DNA of 64,000 bases. Source: JABCZH01 sp963803775 (GTDB lineage Bacteria; Acidobacteriota; Terriglobia; Terriglobales; Acidobacteriaceae). Below the pieces are notes generated by a model, which saw only the letters and a list, made by a program, of their open reading frames with translations, was not told the origin of the DNA and ran no database searches. How positions within the stretch are numbered: position 1 is the first letter of the stretch; every line of letters begins with the position of its first letter. Of the stretch, positions 54,245 through 63,259 are shown in pieces. A program made the translations under genes and the position numbers. The DNA is taken from positions 620,001-684,000 of the forward strand of contig CAWDNS010000006.1 of NCBI GenBank assembly GCA_963803775.1, written 5' to 3'.

Positions 54245-54445
54245 CTAGAATTTTCGTCGATTCGACTCTGGGCGTCCACCCGATACGGTTGGGATCGTGT
54301 CGGATTCCACGGGCTTCCGGTATCCCAGCAACCTATCAGCGTCGGATTTATAGCGTCTTGCCAACTCTTCCTTCAAAGCCCGGATTCGCTTATCTATCAC
54401 ATAACTCTCTCTGTCCTTCAAGGTGTGATCTTTGATTCGCTTCAT
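54245..54445 (-). CDS. small basic protein, doubtful
   Basis: A 66-residue frame, MKRIKDHTLKDRESYVIDKR followed by a helix-like Lys/Arg/Glu stretch (ALKEELARRYKSDADRLLG). The composition is plausible for a real small protein. No recognisable family and no clear ribosome-binding site; it may be chance. Confidence 0.25.
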   Translation of the reverse strand: MKRIKDHTLKDRESYVIDKRIRALKEELARRYKSDADRLLGYRKPVESDTIPTVSGGRPESNRRKF

Positions 54446-54511
54446 AAGAAACCAAGATGCTGCACGCCGCGTATTCGCGATAATGGTCTGCTGCAGGAGG
54501 GTCTCTGGCGT

Positions 54512-54988
54512 CTACCAGCCTCCCACGGCGTGGTATTTGATTTTGTGATCTTTTCCTTCAAGGTCGTGAGCGTGCATCCAGACCACGTTTCCGCTCAACT
54601 CAGCTGTATAGGAACCTGGCTGCAGGTATGCACAATGGCGGAATCCTGCTTGGCACCATAGGGTGACGTGGGATCCGTCGGGCATCACTGCGTGAACATG
54701 TTGTTGCGGGATATACCTGGTGTGAGTTGCCGGTGCAGTTCCGGGAGTCGTTGTAGTGCTGCAATTTGCCGTCCCGGTGGCTGTTGCCATGCCGCCACCC
54801 AGATCGGTAGCAGTAGCGTTGCCGTTGCAATATGTATTCGAATGCGCAGGTGCGCCGGGGGTTGTATATGACCACTCTCGCTGGCTAGAGGCGGTATCGA
54901 CGACTTCGACTGTGACAACAGGTTTATCTTTGGCAAATGCGGAAGCTGCCAAAAGGAGGATGCAAAGGGACGGCGCAAGATGTTTCAT
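54512..54988 (-). CDS. secreted protein of unknown function
   Basis: The ATG at 54988 with GGAGAAAG upstream gives 158 residues (the frame is open to 55033). A signal peptide (HLAPSLCILLLAASAFA) is followed by a Thr/Ala-rich middle and a conserved-looking C-terminal block (IPQQHVHAVMPDGSHVTLWC, FRHCAYLQPGSYTAEL). Two cysteines in that block could pair. It is probably periplasmic or exported. No name assigned. Confidence 0.7.
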   Translation of the reverse strand: MKHLAPSLCILLLAASAFAKDKPVVTVEVVDTASSQREWSYTTPGAPAHSNTYCNGNATATDLGGGMATATGTANCSTTTTPGTAPATHTRYIPQQHVHAVMPDGSHVTLWCQAGFRHCAYLQPGSYTAELSGNVVWMHAHDLEGKDHKIKYHAVGGW

Positions 54989-55033
54989 AATCTTTCTCCG
55001 GTTTTTCTTTTCTCGCGGTTTCGTCCCCCTCAA

Positions 55034-55646
55034 GACGAGACCCGCATGAGGTAGTTATACGTCGGTTGCCGATATTACTCCCCGCAAACGTGATGGCAAT
55101 AGCCTAAGAGTGCTAACGGGTGGCCTGAAAGAGTGGTGGCTGCGCCTTGTGAGTGCGAACCTGGGGCGCCAATCGGAACGTGAACGGCGCCCGCCTCTTG
55201 CGCAAAGGGCGCGCAAGAAGCGGGGCACCCCGGCCGAGAGCGTCTGTTCCTACATGGTTCGTGATGGTTCATACGTTGGCGGACAGGAGTGTCCGCCCCA
55301 CACGGTTCGTGCGTGTTAGCGGCCCCTTGGCAAACGTGGGATCTGTCTCGGAGCCGACCGGCGACGCGCCCAGGTTAGCGCCCCACAACCAAGGATCGTG
55401 AAAAGGACAATTGAGAATACGGGGCGCGAACCTGGGGCACCCATCGGAACAATCATGCAACCTTATCCGTGAACGGCGCCCGCCTCTTGCGCAAAGGGCG
55501 CGCAAGAAGCGGGGTACCCCGACTTCGCTTCGGGTGATAAATTCGGTGATAGTCCTTCCCACGTCTCGCAAAGGCGGCGAGACGTGGGGCACCCGTCGCC
55601 TGGTACGCTTGCGGTAGACTGTTCCCCCAAGAACGGTCGTCCTCCC
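55034..55646. repeat. repeat cluster, part 1
   Basis: Contains hairpin units at 55188 and 55477 of the form CCCGCCTCTTGCGC / GCGCAAGAAGCGGG. A second hairpin family CGGACAGGAGTGTCCG lies near 55276. A block at about 55.32-55.52 kb recurs at about 56.06-56.26 kb with changes. No gene supported. Confidence 0.75.
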
Positions 55647-55919
55647 ATGACCAAAGAAGAGAAGAAGCGCTTGTTGTCCGTCCTGCGTGCGACGGAATAT
55701 TTGTTCCTCGAAAACATTGCGTTGAAGCTGGTGCTTGAGCATCGTAAGGTTCCGAGCTGGCAGAAACTGGTGGAGCACCTGCTGTCGGATAAAGAGATGC
55801 TTGCAGGAGTTCGCCTGAAATTTAGAGACCTCTACGGCGAAATTGAGGGATCGGGTGATCCGTCCGCGGTTTTGGAGGCGCTGTTGGGGGAGCTTCCGGC
55901 GTCGAAGAAGACACACTAG
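55647..55919 (+). CDS. small helical protein, function unknown
   Basis: A 90-residue protein starting at the ATG 55647. The frame is open to 55584 but the upstream part is repeat-derived. It is mostly helical and charged (TKEEKKRLLSVLRATEYLFL, KLVEHLLSDKEMLAGVRLKF). No motif or family recognised. It is the only gene in a 1.9-kb repeat-rich stretch and its flanks are partly duplicated, so it may be carried by the repeats. Coding character is suggested by continuous sense and by composition unlike the surrounding GC-rich hairpins. Confidence 0.6.
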   Translation: MTKEEKKRLLSVLRATEYLFLENIALKLVLEHRKVPSWQKLVEHLLSDKEMLAGVRLKFRDLYGEIEGSGDPSAVLEALLGELPASKKTH

Positions 55920-56991
55920 TGCGGAAGCGATTGGGCGCTGCCAGCGCCCGCCTCTTGCGCAAAGGGCGCGCAAGAAGCGGGGCACCCCGACGCTTGTCCC
56001 CACGTGGTTCGTGATGGTTCACACGTTGACGGACAAGAGTGTCCGTCCCACATTTGTCGTAGGTGTTGGTCGCTCTTTGGCAAACGTGGGATTTGTCTCG
56101 TAGCCAACCGGCGTCGCGCCCTGGTTAGCGCCCCGAAACCAAGGATCGTGAAAAAAACAATTGAGAATACGGGGCGCGAACCTGGGGCACCAATCGGAAC
56201 GATCATGTAGCTTTATCCGCGAACAGCGCCCGCCTCTTGCGCAAAGGGCGCGCAAGAAGCGGGGCACCCCGGCGCTTGTCCCACGTGGTTCGTGATGGTT
56301 CACACGTTGACGGACAGGAGTGTCCGCCCACACGGGTCGTGGTGCGGTAGGGATCTTTCGACTGCGCGGGATCGGTCGTGAACGACCGATCCCACTTCGC
56401 TCAAGATGACAAGGATAGGGGCTGGTGAAGGGCCATATATTCGCGGGCGAGGGCGCCCGCGCCACCCGCGGTAATTTAGTCCGTCGGCAACGCCCGCCTC
56501 TTGCGCAAGGGGCGCGCAAGAAGCGGGGCACCCCGGCGCTTGTCCCACGTGGTTCGTGATGGTTCACACGTTGACGGACAGGAGTGTCCGCCCACACGGG
56601 TCGTGGTGCGGGTAGGGATCTTTCGACTGCGCGGGATCGGTCGTGAACGACCGATCCCACTTCGCTCAAGATGACAAGGATACGGGGCTGGGGAAGGGCC
56701 ATAAACTCGCGGGCGAGGGCGCCCGCGCCACGCGAGTACCATGATCCGTCGACGGGCGCCCGCCTCTTGCGCAAGGGGCGCGCAAGAAGCGGGGCACCTC
56801 AGGTTGAGTGGGCCATCCGCCCGTCCGCCTCCACATCAACTTACTATGCGGATGAGTCTGAGGGCTTGGAAACTTTCGACTCCATGCGACTTAGAATGAC
56901 ACACTGTGTCGTTGACAACGGCTCCGACAGGTGAGAAGTTGAGTTAGTAAGACCCTTCCCCCTCCCATTTCTTCCTGTGAACGGAGATATC
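55920..56991. repeat. repeat cluster, part 2, with 265-bp tandem duplication
   Basis: Hairpin units recur at 55945, 56227, 56491 and 56757 with the same stem as in part 1. From 56227 to about 56800 the whole unit, including CGGACAGGAGTGTCCG and a GGATCGGTCGTGAACGACCGATCC palindrome, is tandemly repeated with a period of 264-266 bases (two full copies and a partial third). It is non-coding. The structure suggests repeat expansion or single-stranded RNA/DNA hairpins. Confidence 0.8.
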
Positions 56992-57333
56992 ATGAACAAG
57001 CCGCTTTTACTTTTATTGGCTGTGCTGGTTGCGCCCTTCGCCGCAGCGCAGACGTCCGCCAGTTTAACTTCAACCTACCAGCCCGCCGGTCACGCGCAAG
57101 CAGCGAGCCGCCAGTCGCTGCAAAGCGAGCGCGCTTTGGTTTCAGACAGCGTGGTCACGGCACAGGGCGAGATGCCCCTTGCCGATGTGCAATTGCCGGC
57201 GGCGCACGAAGAACCTCTGGGCGATGTGGCGCGGCGGTACCGTCACATGTCGAGAGATGCGCAGGCGTCGGCGGCGCAGTCCATTCTCAAGCGTAGCACC
57301 GGAGCTTTTCCTGGGTGGTGGTTAGCGAACTAA
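56992..57333 (+). CDS. small secreted protein, function unknown
   Basis: A 113-residue protein. A signal peptide (PLLLLLAVLVAPFAAAQ) precedes a polar, probably flexible, region with DVARRYRHMSRDAQASAAQS near the C-terminus and the ending FPGWWLAN. The ATG at 56992 follows CGGAG by six bases. No family recognised. A hairpin unit of the neighbouring repeat family lies past its 3' end at about 57431. Confidence 0.6.
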   Translation: MNKPLLLLLAVLVAPFAAAQTSASLTSTYQPAGHAQAASRQSLQSERALVSDSVVTAQGEMPLADVQLPAAHEEPLGDVARRYRHMSRDAQASAAQSILKRSTGAFPGWWLAN

Positions 57334-57430
57334 GATCAGTTTTGCTCACGCACAGGGGAATGTGCGGATAGACAAGCGTACCCAGATTATCCGCCGCCGC
57401 AGATTCACGCTGATTTTCGCTGATCAAAAA

Positions 57431-57473
57431 CACCCGCCTCTTGCGCAAAGAGCGCGCAAGAAGCGGGGCACCC
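57431..57473. repeat. hairpin repeat, isolated copy
   Basis: The CCCGCCTCTTGCGC / GCGCAAGAAGCGGG stem recurs here, downstream of the 55.2-56.8 kb cluster. It lies just past the stop codon of the preceding gene and before the fasciclin gene. Confidence 0.7.
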
Positions 57474-57513
57474 CGCTTGGCGGGGCACCCCTGTTCGAAA
57501 TTGTGACGAAGCG

Positions 57514-58068
57514 TTAATTGGGCAGGACTACGCTGTCGATTACGTGGATCACGCCGTTGGATTGGAAGACGTTGGGGATGGTCACCATGGCGGTGCCGCC
57601 CTTTTCATCTTTCAGGACGATGTGATTGCCATCTTGCAGCGATGCCCAGAGTTTGCCGCCTTCGACGGTGGTGAGTTCCGCTGTGCCATTGCCAGCTTTG
57701 ATCTGCTTTTTGAGATCAGACGCGCTCAGCCTTCCGGAAACTACGTGGTAGGTGAGCACCTTGGTTAGCATGGCTTTGTTTTCGGGCTTTAAGAGGGTGT
57801 CCACGGTGCCGGCGGGCAGCTTGGCGAAGGCCTCGTTGGTGGGCGCGAAAACGGTGAATGGTCCGGGACTTTCTAGGGTTTGAACCAAGCCGGCGGCCTT
57901 TACGGCAGCCACCAGGGTGGTGTGATCGGCGGAGTTCACCGCGTTCTCGACGATGTTCTTGGTGGGATACATCTCCTGGCCACCAACCATGGGATTCTTC
58001 ATGCCGGCCACGGCTGAAGTTACTGCGATTGCAACCAGCGCGATTAGAACTGCAAATTTCTTGTTCAT
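57514..58068 (-). CDS. fasciclin-domain secreted protein
   Basis: The ATG at 58068 gives 184 residues. A signal peptide (KKFAVLIALVAIAVTSAVA) precedes one fasciclin domain: NIVENAVNSADHTTLVAAVK, FTVFAPTNEAFAKLPAGTV, LTYHVVSGRLSASDL and a final GVIHVIDSVVLP strand. Fasciclin domains mediate cell or surface adhesion. It is likely extracellular or surface bound. Convergent with the 56992 gene. Confidence 0.9.
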   Translation of the reverse strand: MNKKFAVLIALVAIAVTSAVAGMKNPMVGGQEMYPTKNIVENAVNSADHTTLVAAVKAAGLVQTLESPGPFTVFAPTNEAFAKLPAGTVDTLLKPENKAMLTKVLTYHVVSGRLSASDLKKQIKAGNGTAELTTVEGGKLWASLQDGNHIVLKDEKGGTAMVTIPNVFQSNGVIHVIDSVVLPN

Positions 58069-58167
58069 GGTGTTTATCCTCTTAGGGTGAATTTCGGTCT
58101 CACTACAAGTACGGGGCGGGGTTGAATTCGGATTTGTTTGATGGTGGTTTGTTAGAATTGGGGCGCT

Positions 58168-58566
58168 ATGGGGAAATTGGGGCTGGTAGGGTTGCTGCTG
58201 CTGGTTAGCGTTCTGGTGTTTGCGGGAAAGAATGATGACATTGGGCCGACCTGCAACTTGAGTTTTGTGATTGTCAAAGACTTTAACGGGAAGCCGGTGC
58301 GCAATGCGGCCGTGGTCTTGCACCTGGTGAGCGAAAAAGGTAAGCAGGAGAAGGGCGGGATCGAACTGAAGACTGATCTCGATGGCAAGGCGAACTACGA
58401 CACCATCCCTTATGGCAAATTGCGAGTGCAGGTGCTGATGACGGGATTCCAGACTTATGGCGGGGATTACGACATTAACCAGGCGCGGATGGAAATTACT
58501 ATCCGGATGAAGCGGCCGGAAGCGCAGTTTTCGGAGTATGGGCCGAACGGGGAAGAGAAGAAATAA
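58168..58566 (+). CDS. secreted carboxypeptidase-regulatory-like protein
   Basis: A 132-residue protein with signal peptide (KLGLVGLLLLVSVLVFA). The rest shows a beta-sandwich pattern with LSFVIVKDFNGKPVRNAAVV, a variable turn (KTDLDGKANYDTIPYGKLRV) and VLMTGFQTYGGDYDI. This is like carboxypeptidase-regulatory domains used as structural or binding modules. It is probably exported. Function not determined. Confidence 0.75.
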   Translation: MGKLGLVGLLLLVSVLVFAGKNDDIGPTCNLSFVIVKDFNGKPVRNAAVVLHLVSEKGKQEKGGIELKTDLDGKANYDTIPYGKLRVQVLMTGFQTYGGDYDINQARMEITIRMKRPEAQFSEYGPNGEEKK

Positions 58567-58647
58567 AAGCGGGTCGCTCACCCAGGTCCTTCGTTCGGCA
58601 AAGAACGCCTCTCTCAGGATGACGAAACTTTCAGGATGACAAATACT

Positions 58648-59028
58648 ATGGATTATCTGCTCAAGACGGAACCATCGGAATATTCGTTTGCCGATTTGCA
58701 GCGTGACAAGGAAACGGTGTGGGATGGGGTGGCGAATCCGGTGGCATTGAAGAATCTGCGGGGGATGAAGGCGGGCGAGCGTTTGGTGATCTATGAGACG
58801 GGAGATCACAAGAGCGCGGTGGGAGTGGCGACGGTGGTTTCGGTGGATGCGTCAGATGAGAAGAATCCGCGAGTGAAGATTAAAGCTGGCAAGGGGCTGG
58901 CGAAGCCGGTGACGCTGGCTGAAGTGAAAGCGAATAAGCTTTTTGCGGAGTCGCCGCTGGTGCGGCAGGGACGGCTGAGTGTGGTGCCGTTGAGTGGGGC
59001 GCAGTATAAGTTCTTGACAGGGGAGTGA
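58648..59028 (+). CDS. EVE-domain protein
   Basis: The ATG at 58648 (MDYLLKTEPSEYSFADL) is preferred over the one at 58636. The 126-residue product carries the EVE/PUA-like fold: GVANPVALKNLRGMKAGERL, IYETGDHKSAVGVATV, KPVTLAEVKANKL, ending LSVVPLSGAQYKFLTGE. EVE domains are thought to bind modified bases. A repeat half lies just upstream, shared with the groESL leader. Confidence 0.88.
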   Translation: MDYLLKTEPSEYSFADLQRDKETVWDGVANPVALKNLRGMKAGERLVIYETGDHKSAVGVATVVSVDASDEKNPRVKIKAGKGLAKPVTLAEVKANKLFAESPLVRQGRLSVVPLSGAQYKFLTGE

Positions 59029-59111
59029 GTTTGATCCCCATCCTAACGTCGAATGCGACGTCAGGATGGGGCAACCCTCGGTTCGGTAATACCTCGAGTT
59101 ACTTCTTTTCT

Positions 59112-59921
59112 TCAGGCTTCTCGGGCGCCTTTCTCAGGCGGTTTGATGGACAGGAGTTCGACTTCAAAGATCAGAGTTGCGTTGGGAGCGATATCGGCGC
59201 CGGCGCCGCGCTCTCCGTAGGCAAGATCGGCGGGGATGAAGAGTTGCCACTTGGATCCGACGGGCATGAGTTGCAGGGCTTCGGTCCAGCCCTTGATCAC
59301 TCCGGTGACGCCGAAGGTGGCGGGCTGGCCGCGTTTGTAGGAACTGTCGAATTCGGTGCCGTTGATCAGCGTGCCACGATAGTTGACGGAGACCGTGTCG
59401 GTTGCGGCGGGCTTGGGGCCAGTACCGGCCTTGAGGATCTTGTATTGCAGGCCGCTGGGCAGAGTGACGACGCCGTCTTTGGCTTTGTTGGCGGCCAGGA
59501 AGGTTGCACCTTCTTTCTTATTGGCTTCGCCCTGCTGTTTCACCCTCTCCATCTGCTGTTTGCGGTATTCGGCTTGCACCGCCATCATTACGGCCTTGGC
59601 TTCATCCTCGGAGAGCAGGGTCTTGCCGCCGGCGATGCTGTCTTTCAGTCCGCGGGCGATGAGGTCGACGTTCACAGTAATGGACTGTTTTCTCAGGTTG
59701 GTGCCGATATTCATTCCCAAAGCGTAGCTGAACTTGTCTTTCTGAAGGGCAAGAGTTGGAGTGGTGGAGCTTTTGGCCGCTGGCGTCTGGCTGGTCTTAG
59801 CCGGAGGCGTCTTTGCTGGAGGAGCGGCGGGTGTGGTTGTGGCAGGGGTTTGGGCGACCGCATCGCCCAGGAACATCAGGCCTGCGAGTAGAAGTAGTAA
59901 GAAATTTGAGGGTTTTGACAT
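59112..59921 (-). CDS. FKBP-type peptidyl-prolyl isomerase (FkpA/Mip type)
   Basis: A 269-residue exported protein. Signal peptide (NFLLLLLAGLMFLGDAVA), then an Ala/Pro/Thr-rich linker, an FkpA-like N-terminal dimerisation domain (FSYALGMNIGTNLR, TLLSEDEAKAVMMAVQAEYR) and a C-terminal FKBP domain (VSVNYRGTLINGTEFDSSYK, GVIKGWTEALQLMPVGSKWQ, LAYGERGAGADIAPNATLIF). It isomerises Xaa-Pro bonds in the periplasm. The last codons end in GAREA. One extra base near 59138 would yield the more usual acidic/basic tail KAPEKPEEKK, so a frame error here is likely. Confidence 0.92.
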   Translation of the reverse strand: MSKPSNFLLLLLAGLMFLGDAVAQTPATTTPAAPPAKTPPAKTSQTPAAKSSTTPTLALQKDKFSYALGMNIGTNLRKQSITVNVDLIARGLKDSIAGGKTLLSEDEAKAVMMAVQAEYRKQQMERVKQQGEANKKEGATFLAANKAKDGVVTLPSGLQYKILKAGTGPKPAATDTVSVNYRGTLINGTEFDSSYKRGQPATFGVTGVIKGWTEALQLMPVGSKWQLFIPADLAYGERGAGADIAPNATLIFEVELLSIKPPEKGAREA

Positions 59922-60075
59922 GCGGATATTGTTACATCGACTGGCCGGGACGGCAAATCGGGGCCGCAGATTTGCGCAGATTTCGCTGATTTATGTTGAT
60001 CTGGGGCCACTGGACGAAGGTAATTTGCCGGGAAGCGGGCGACTCGCTAGGGTCGTAATAGTTACTTTATAGGCT

Positions 60076-60426
60076 ATGAGCACTCAACCTAGCGTTGTGC
60101 ATCCGCGATTTGCTGTCGCTATTACGGTAATGCTGCGTGAGGCGACAGGCGAGCCGGTTCTGGCGCAGCTGAAAAATATCAGTCTGAGTGGGTGCTATCT
60201 GGAAACTCCGCACGAGATTAAAGAAGACACGCGAGTGCGGGTGGTACTGCAGACTGCCAATCTTCAAGCTGAAGTCTGGGGAGTGGTTCGGCGTCGCGAG
60301 GGCGCCGGCGTGGGCGTGCGTTTCACCAATGGCGCTACGGTCGAAGACTGGAAACGGTTGGAAGCGATGATTGACGACCTGCAGGCTTCGGTGCCGGCGC
60401 GGGCGGCTGCGGCGTCCCAAACCTAA
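60076..60426 (+). CDS. PilZ-domain protein
   Basis: A 116-residue protein whose central part matches PilZ: VLREATGEPVLAQLKNISLS, GCYLETPHEIKEDTRVRVVL, VWGVVRRREGAGVGVRFTNG. The RxxxR-type first motif of cyclic-di-GMP binders is not clearly seen here. PilZ proteins bind cyclic-di-GMP and control motility or polysaccharide. Binding is inferred from the family only. It stands alone. Confidence 0.85.
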   Translation: MSTQPSVVHPRFAVAITVMLREATGEPVLAQLKNISLSGCYLETPHEIKEDTRVRVVLQTANLQAEVWGVVRRREGAGVGVRFTNGATVEDWKRLEAMIDDLQASVPARAAAASQT

Positions 60427-60497
60427 TCGCGCCGCGGATTCACGCGGATATTCACGGATCAAACAACAACCCTAAAAGCGCCACGGATTTTCACGGA

Positions 60498-62087
60498 TCA
60501 GACTAATTGCTTTAGCTCGCGGCGGAGGATCTTTCCTGAGGCGGTTTTGGGGATAGTTTCGACAAAGCGGATGGCGCGCGGTTGCTTGTAGCGGGTGAGG
60601 CGGTCGGCGACGAATCCGCAGAGTTCTTCTTTCATCTTCTCGGAAGCAACCGAAGCATCGCGCAAGACCACAAACGCGACGGGGATTTCTCCGGCGGCGG
60701 GGTCGGGACAGCCCACGACACCGCAATCGCGGACGGCGGGATGCTCGAGCAGCACGGCTCTCGACTTCGGCGGGGGCGACGGGGAAGCCTTTGTACTTGA
60801 TCATTTCTTTGCGGCGATCGACAACGTAGAAAAAGTCGTCCTGCGTCGCGGGTGACAACGTCGCCTGACCAGAACCAGCCATCGCGCAGGGCGGCGGCGG
60901 TGGCTTGCGGTTCTTTCCAGTATCCCAACATGAACTGTGGGCCGCGCATGACCAACTCGCCCGGCTGGCCGGCGGGAAGCTCGTTGCCGAGTTCGTCCAT
61001 GACACGGCATTCAGTTTGGACGAGGGGTTGGCCGATGGAGTCTGGGCGGTAGAGTTCGGGGTCGAGATATCCGATGTGGGTGACTGGAGAAGCTTCGGTC
61101 ATGCCGTATCCCTGGCAGACGAGGATGCCGGTGAGGGAGGTAAAGCGGCGAGCGAGCTCAGGAGCGAGCGGCGCGGCGCCGGATTTGACCCAACGTACAC
61201 GATGTTCTTTGGGAAACTCACCGGCTTCAGCGGCCTGGCACATAGCCAGCAGGGCCGGTGGGACAGTCGGCATCATGGTGATGCTTTCCTGCGCCAGTAA
61301 TGCCAGAACTTGTTGCGGGTGGAATCGCGGAACCAGCACCAGAGTTGCGCCTAGAGCGAGTACCGGATTCAGCATCACGTTCAGGCCGTAAATGTGATAA
61401 AGCGGCAGGAAACAAAGGGCGATGTCGTCCTGGACACAAGGGGGTGGCATTGGGTCCGATGAACTGAAACACGTTAGCTACTAGATTGTGATGCGAGAGC
61501 ATGACGCCTTTGGGCAGACCGGTGGTGCCGCTGGAGTAGGGAAGCGCGGCTAGAGTCTGGTCGGAAGATTTGTCGGGTGCCGGAAAGTTGGCAGTGACCG
61601 GGTGCAAGAGACTGGCAAAAGGCTCGGTCCCGGCTGCCGGCTGGCGGGTGGAGTAAACGCGGCGAAGATTGGGAAGACGGCTCAGGTTGATGCCATTCAA
61701 GCTGCAGCCGTCAGCAATGAGAAAGGAAGCACCGGAGTTTTCTAGCTGGTAACGGGCTTCGCGTTCGCGGTAGGTGGGATTGAGAAGCGTGGCTATGGCT
61801 CCAGCGAGAGTAGAGGCATGGTAGGCGGCGCAGAATTCCCAGCAGTTGGCTAGAAAGATGGCGACGACTTCTCCGGGCTTGAGGCCGGCGGCGATGAATC
61901 CGCGGGCCAGGGATTCGACGGTCTCGCCGTATTCGGCGTAGGAGATGCGGCGGTTGCAGGAAGCGTCGACGATGGCGGTCTTGGCGGGGAAGCGGCGACA
62001 GCTCTCGAGAACTAGATCATGGACGAAACGGCCGTGCGGGTCGGCGTAGAGCTGGGTGCGGAGCATGCGGAGGAGATTGTAGAACAA
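60498..62087 (-). pseudogene. acyl-CoA / 4-coumarate-CoA ligase family, three frame breaks
   Basis: An AMP-binding enzyme in pieces. AMP-binding motif SSGTTGLPKGVMLSHHN, then GYGMTEASPVTHIGY and a C-terminal PKTASGKILRRELKQLV. Frame breaks near 61440 (a CCCCC run), 60851 and 60757 each join good family sequence. With repairs it is about 530 residues, the usual length. It activates a fatty or aryl acid with ATP and CoA in the cytoplasm. Substrate not determined. Most likely a sequence-error set rather than real decay. Confidence 0.88.
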
Positions 62088-62135
62088 CTTAAAGCAGCGC
62101 CGCTGATTTACGCGGATTCTCGCGGATAAAACGAA

Positions 62136-62381
62136 TTAGCTGGCCAGTTTGCGTAGGAATTCGTTTTCGTCCACGCGGTATTTGAAAGCTTTGCGGCCGT
62201 CGATGAAGACGACGGGGACTTCGTCGGTGAATTGGCGGCGCAGTTGGTCGTCGGAGTCAACGTCGATTTCCTGCAAATTGAATCCGCCCCGTCGATGGAG
62301 TTTGGTCAGCGTCTCTTTCACAACTTCGCACAGGTGGCAGCCTTTGCGGGAGTAAATCACGACCTGACGGGGGTCGGGCAT
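62136..62381 (-). CDS. glutaredoxin/thioredoxin-fold protein
   Basis: An 81-residue protein with a CHLC redox motif (residues 15-18) after the first strand VVIYSRKG, a helix with VVKETLTKLHRRGGFN, and the cis-Pro strand VPVVFIDGRKAF. This is the short glutaredoxin-like group that many bacteria have. It is probably a cytoplasmic dithiol reductant. It stands upstream of the acyl-CoA ligase on the same strand, 48 bases away, and may be co-transcribed. Confidence 0.88.
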   Translation of the reverse strand: MPDPRQVVIYSRKGCHLCEVVKETLTKLHRRGGFNLQEIDVDSDDQLRRQFTDEVPVVFIDGRKAFKYRVDENEFLRKLAS

Positions 62382-62482
62382 AAGGGGAGTTTAGCAGAGG
62401 CGCGGAGGGATGAAAAAGTTTAACCACAGAGAACACGGAGGAACACAGAGAATGCGCAGGAAGTTCAAGGTACAATCCCATC

Positions 62483-63223
62483 ATGCGAAGAGAAAAACCG
62501 CTTGAGGGGAAGGTGGCTCTGATCACAGGCGGCGCGAAGCGGTTGGGGCGAGCGTCGGCGATGGCTTTCGCAAAAGCAGGGGCGGACGTGGCCATCACGT
62601 TTCGCGAGTCGGGGCGTGAGGCGCAGCACACGGTGATCGACATCAGTAGTTTCGGAGTGCGTGCGGTAGCGGTGCGATGCGACGTGACTGACGAAAGAAG
62701 CGTGAAAGCGGCGATCAAGGAGACGAAAAGGGAACTGGGCGGGATCGACATTCTGGTCAACAATGCCGGGAATTACGAGACGGTGGAGTTCGAGAAGCTG
62801 ACGTTGAAGCAATGGGATGCGATTTTCGCTTCGAACACGCGCGGGCCGTTTCTAGTTTCGCGGGAGGCGGTGAAACTGCTACGCGAGCGGCGGGGAAAGA
62901 TCATCAATATGGGGTCGCTGGGTGGACTGCGGCCTTGGGCTACACATGCGCATTACTGTTCGTCGAAGGCAGCGTTGCACATGCTGACCAAAGTCATGGC
63001 AAAGGCGCTGGCTCCCGAGATTGCGGTGAATTGTGTGGCGCCGGGAATGATTGATCTGGGGGAGAAAGCGGCAGCGGCGTTTATGCGACGGCAGGCCAAG
63101 CTGACTCCGATGCGGCGGAACGGCACGGGCGAAGAGATTGCGGCGGCGGTGCTATTCTTTGCCACCGCACCGCATTTCATTACTGGGCAGATTATGGCTG
63201 TGGATGGCGGATTGGGGTTGTAA
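62483..63223 (+). CDS. short-chain dehydrogenase/reductase (FabG-like)
   Basis: A 246-residue classical SDR. TGGAKRLG near residue 14, a D after beta-4 (RCDVTD), NNAG near 92, the catalytic Ser in NMGSLGG and YCSSK near 152-156, then GLGL at the end. NAD(P)H-dependent reduction, possibly 3-oxoacyl-ACP reduction; exact substrate unknown. It is divergent from the glutaredoxin gene. Confidence 0.92.
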   Translation: MRREKPLEGKVALITGGAKRLGRASAMAFAKAGADVAITFRESGREAQHTVIDISSFGVRAVAVRCDVTDERSVKAAIKETKRELGGIDILVNNAGNYETVEFEKLTLKQWDAIFASNTRGPFLVSREAVKLLRERRGKIINMGSLGGLRPWATHAHYCSSKAALHMLTKVMAKALAPEIAVNCVAPGMIDLGEKAAAAFMRRQAKLTPMRRNGTGEEIAAAVLFFATAPHFITGQIMAVDGGLGL

Positions 63224-63259
63224 TTTGGCAGTTCACAAAGTTCCCTGTTATCTTGCTTC

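Noticed and set aside
55188..57473. CRISPR array
   Set aside because: The repeats are hairpins with irregular spacing of roughly 260-670 bases, with no regular spacers and no cas genes.
57514..58809. Extended 431-residue version of the fasciclin protein
   Set aside because: The upstream half is antisense to the 58168 gene. The signal peptide at 58068 marks the real start.
59025..59891. 288-codon ORF on the plus strand
   Set aside because: Antisense to the FKBP gene, which has signal peptide and all domain motifs.
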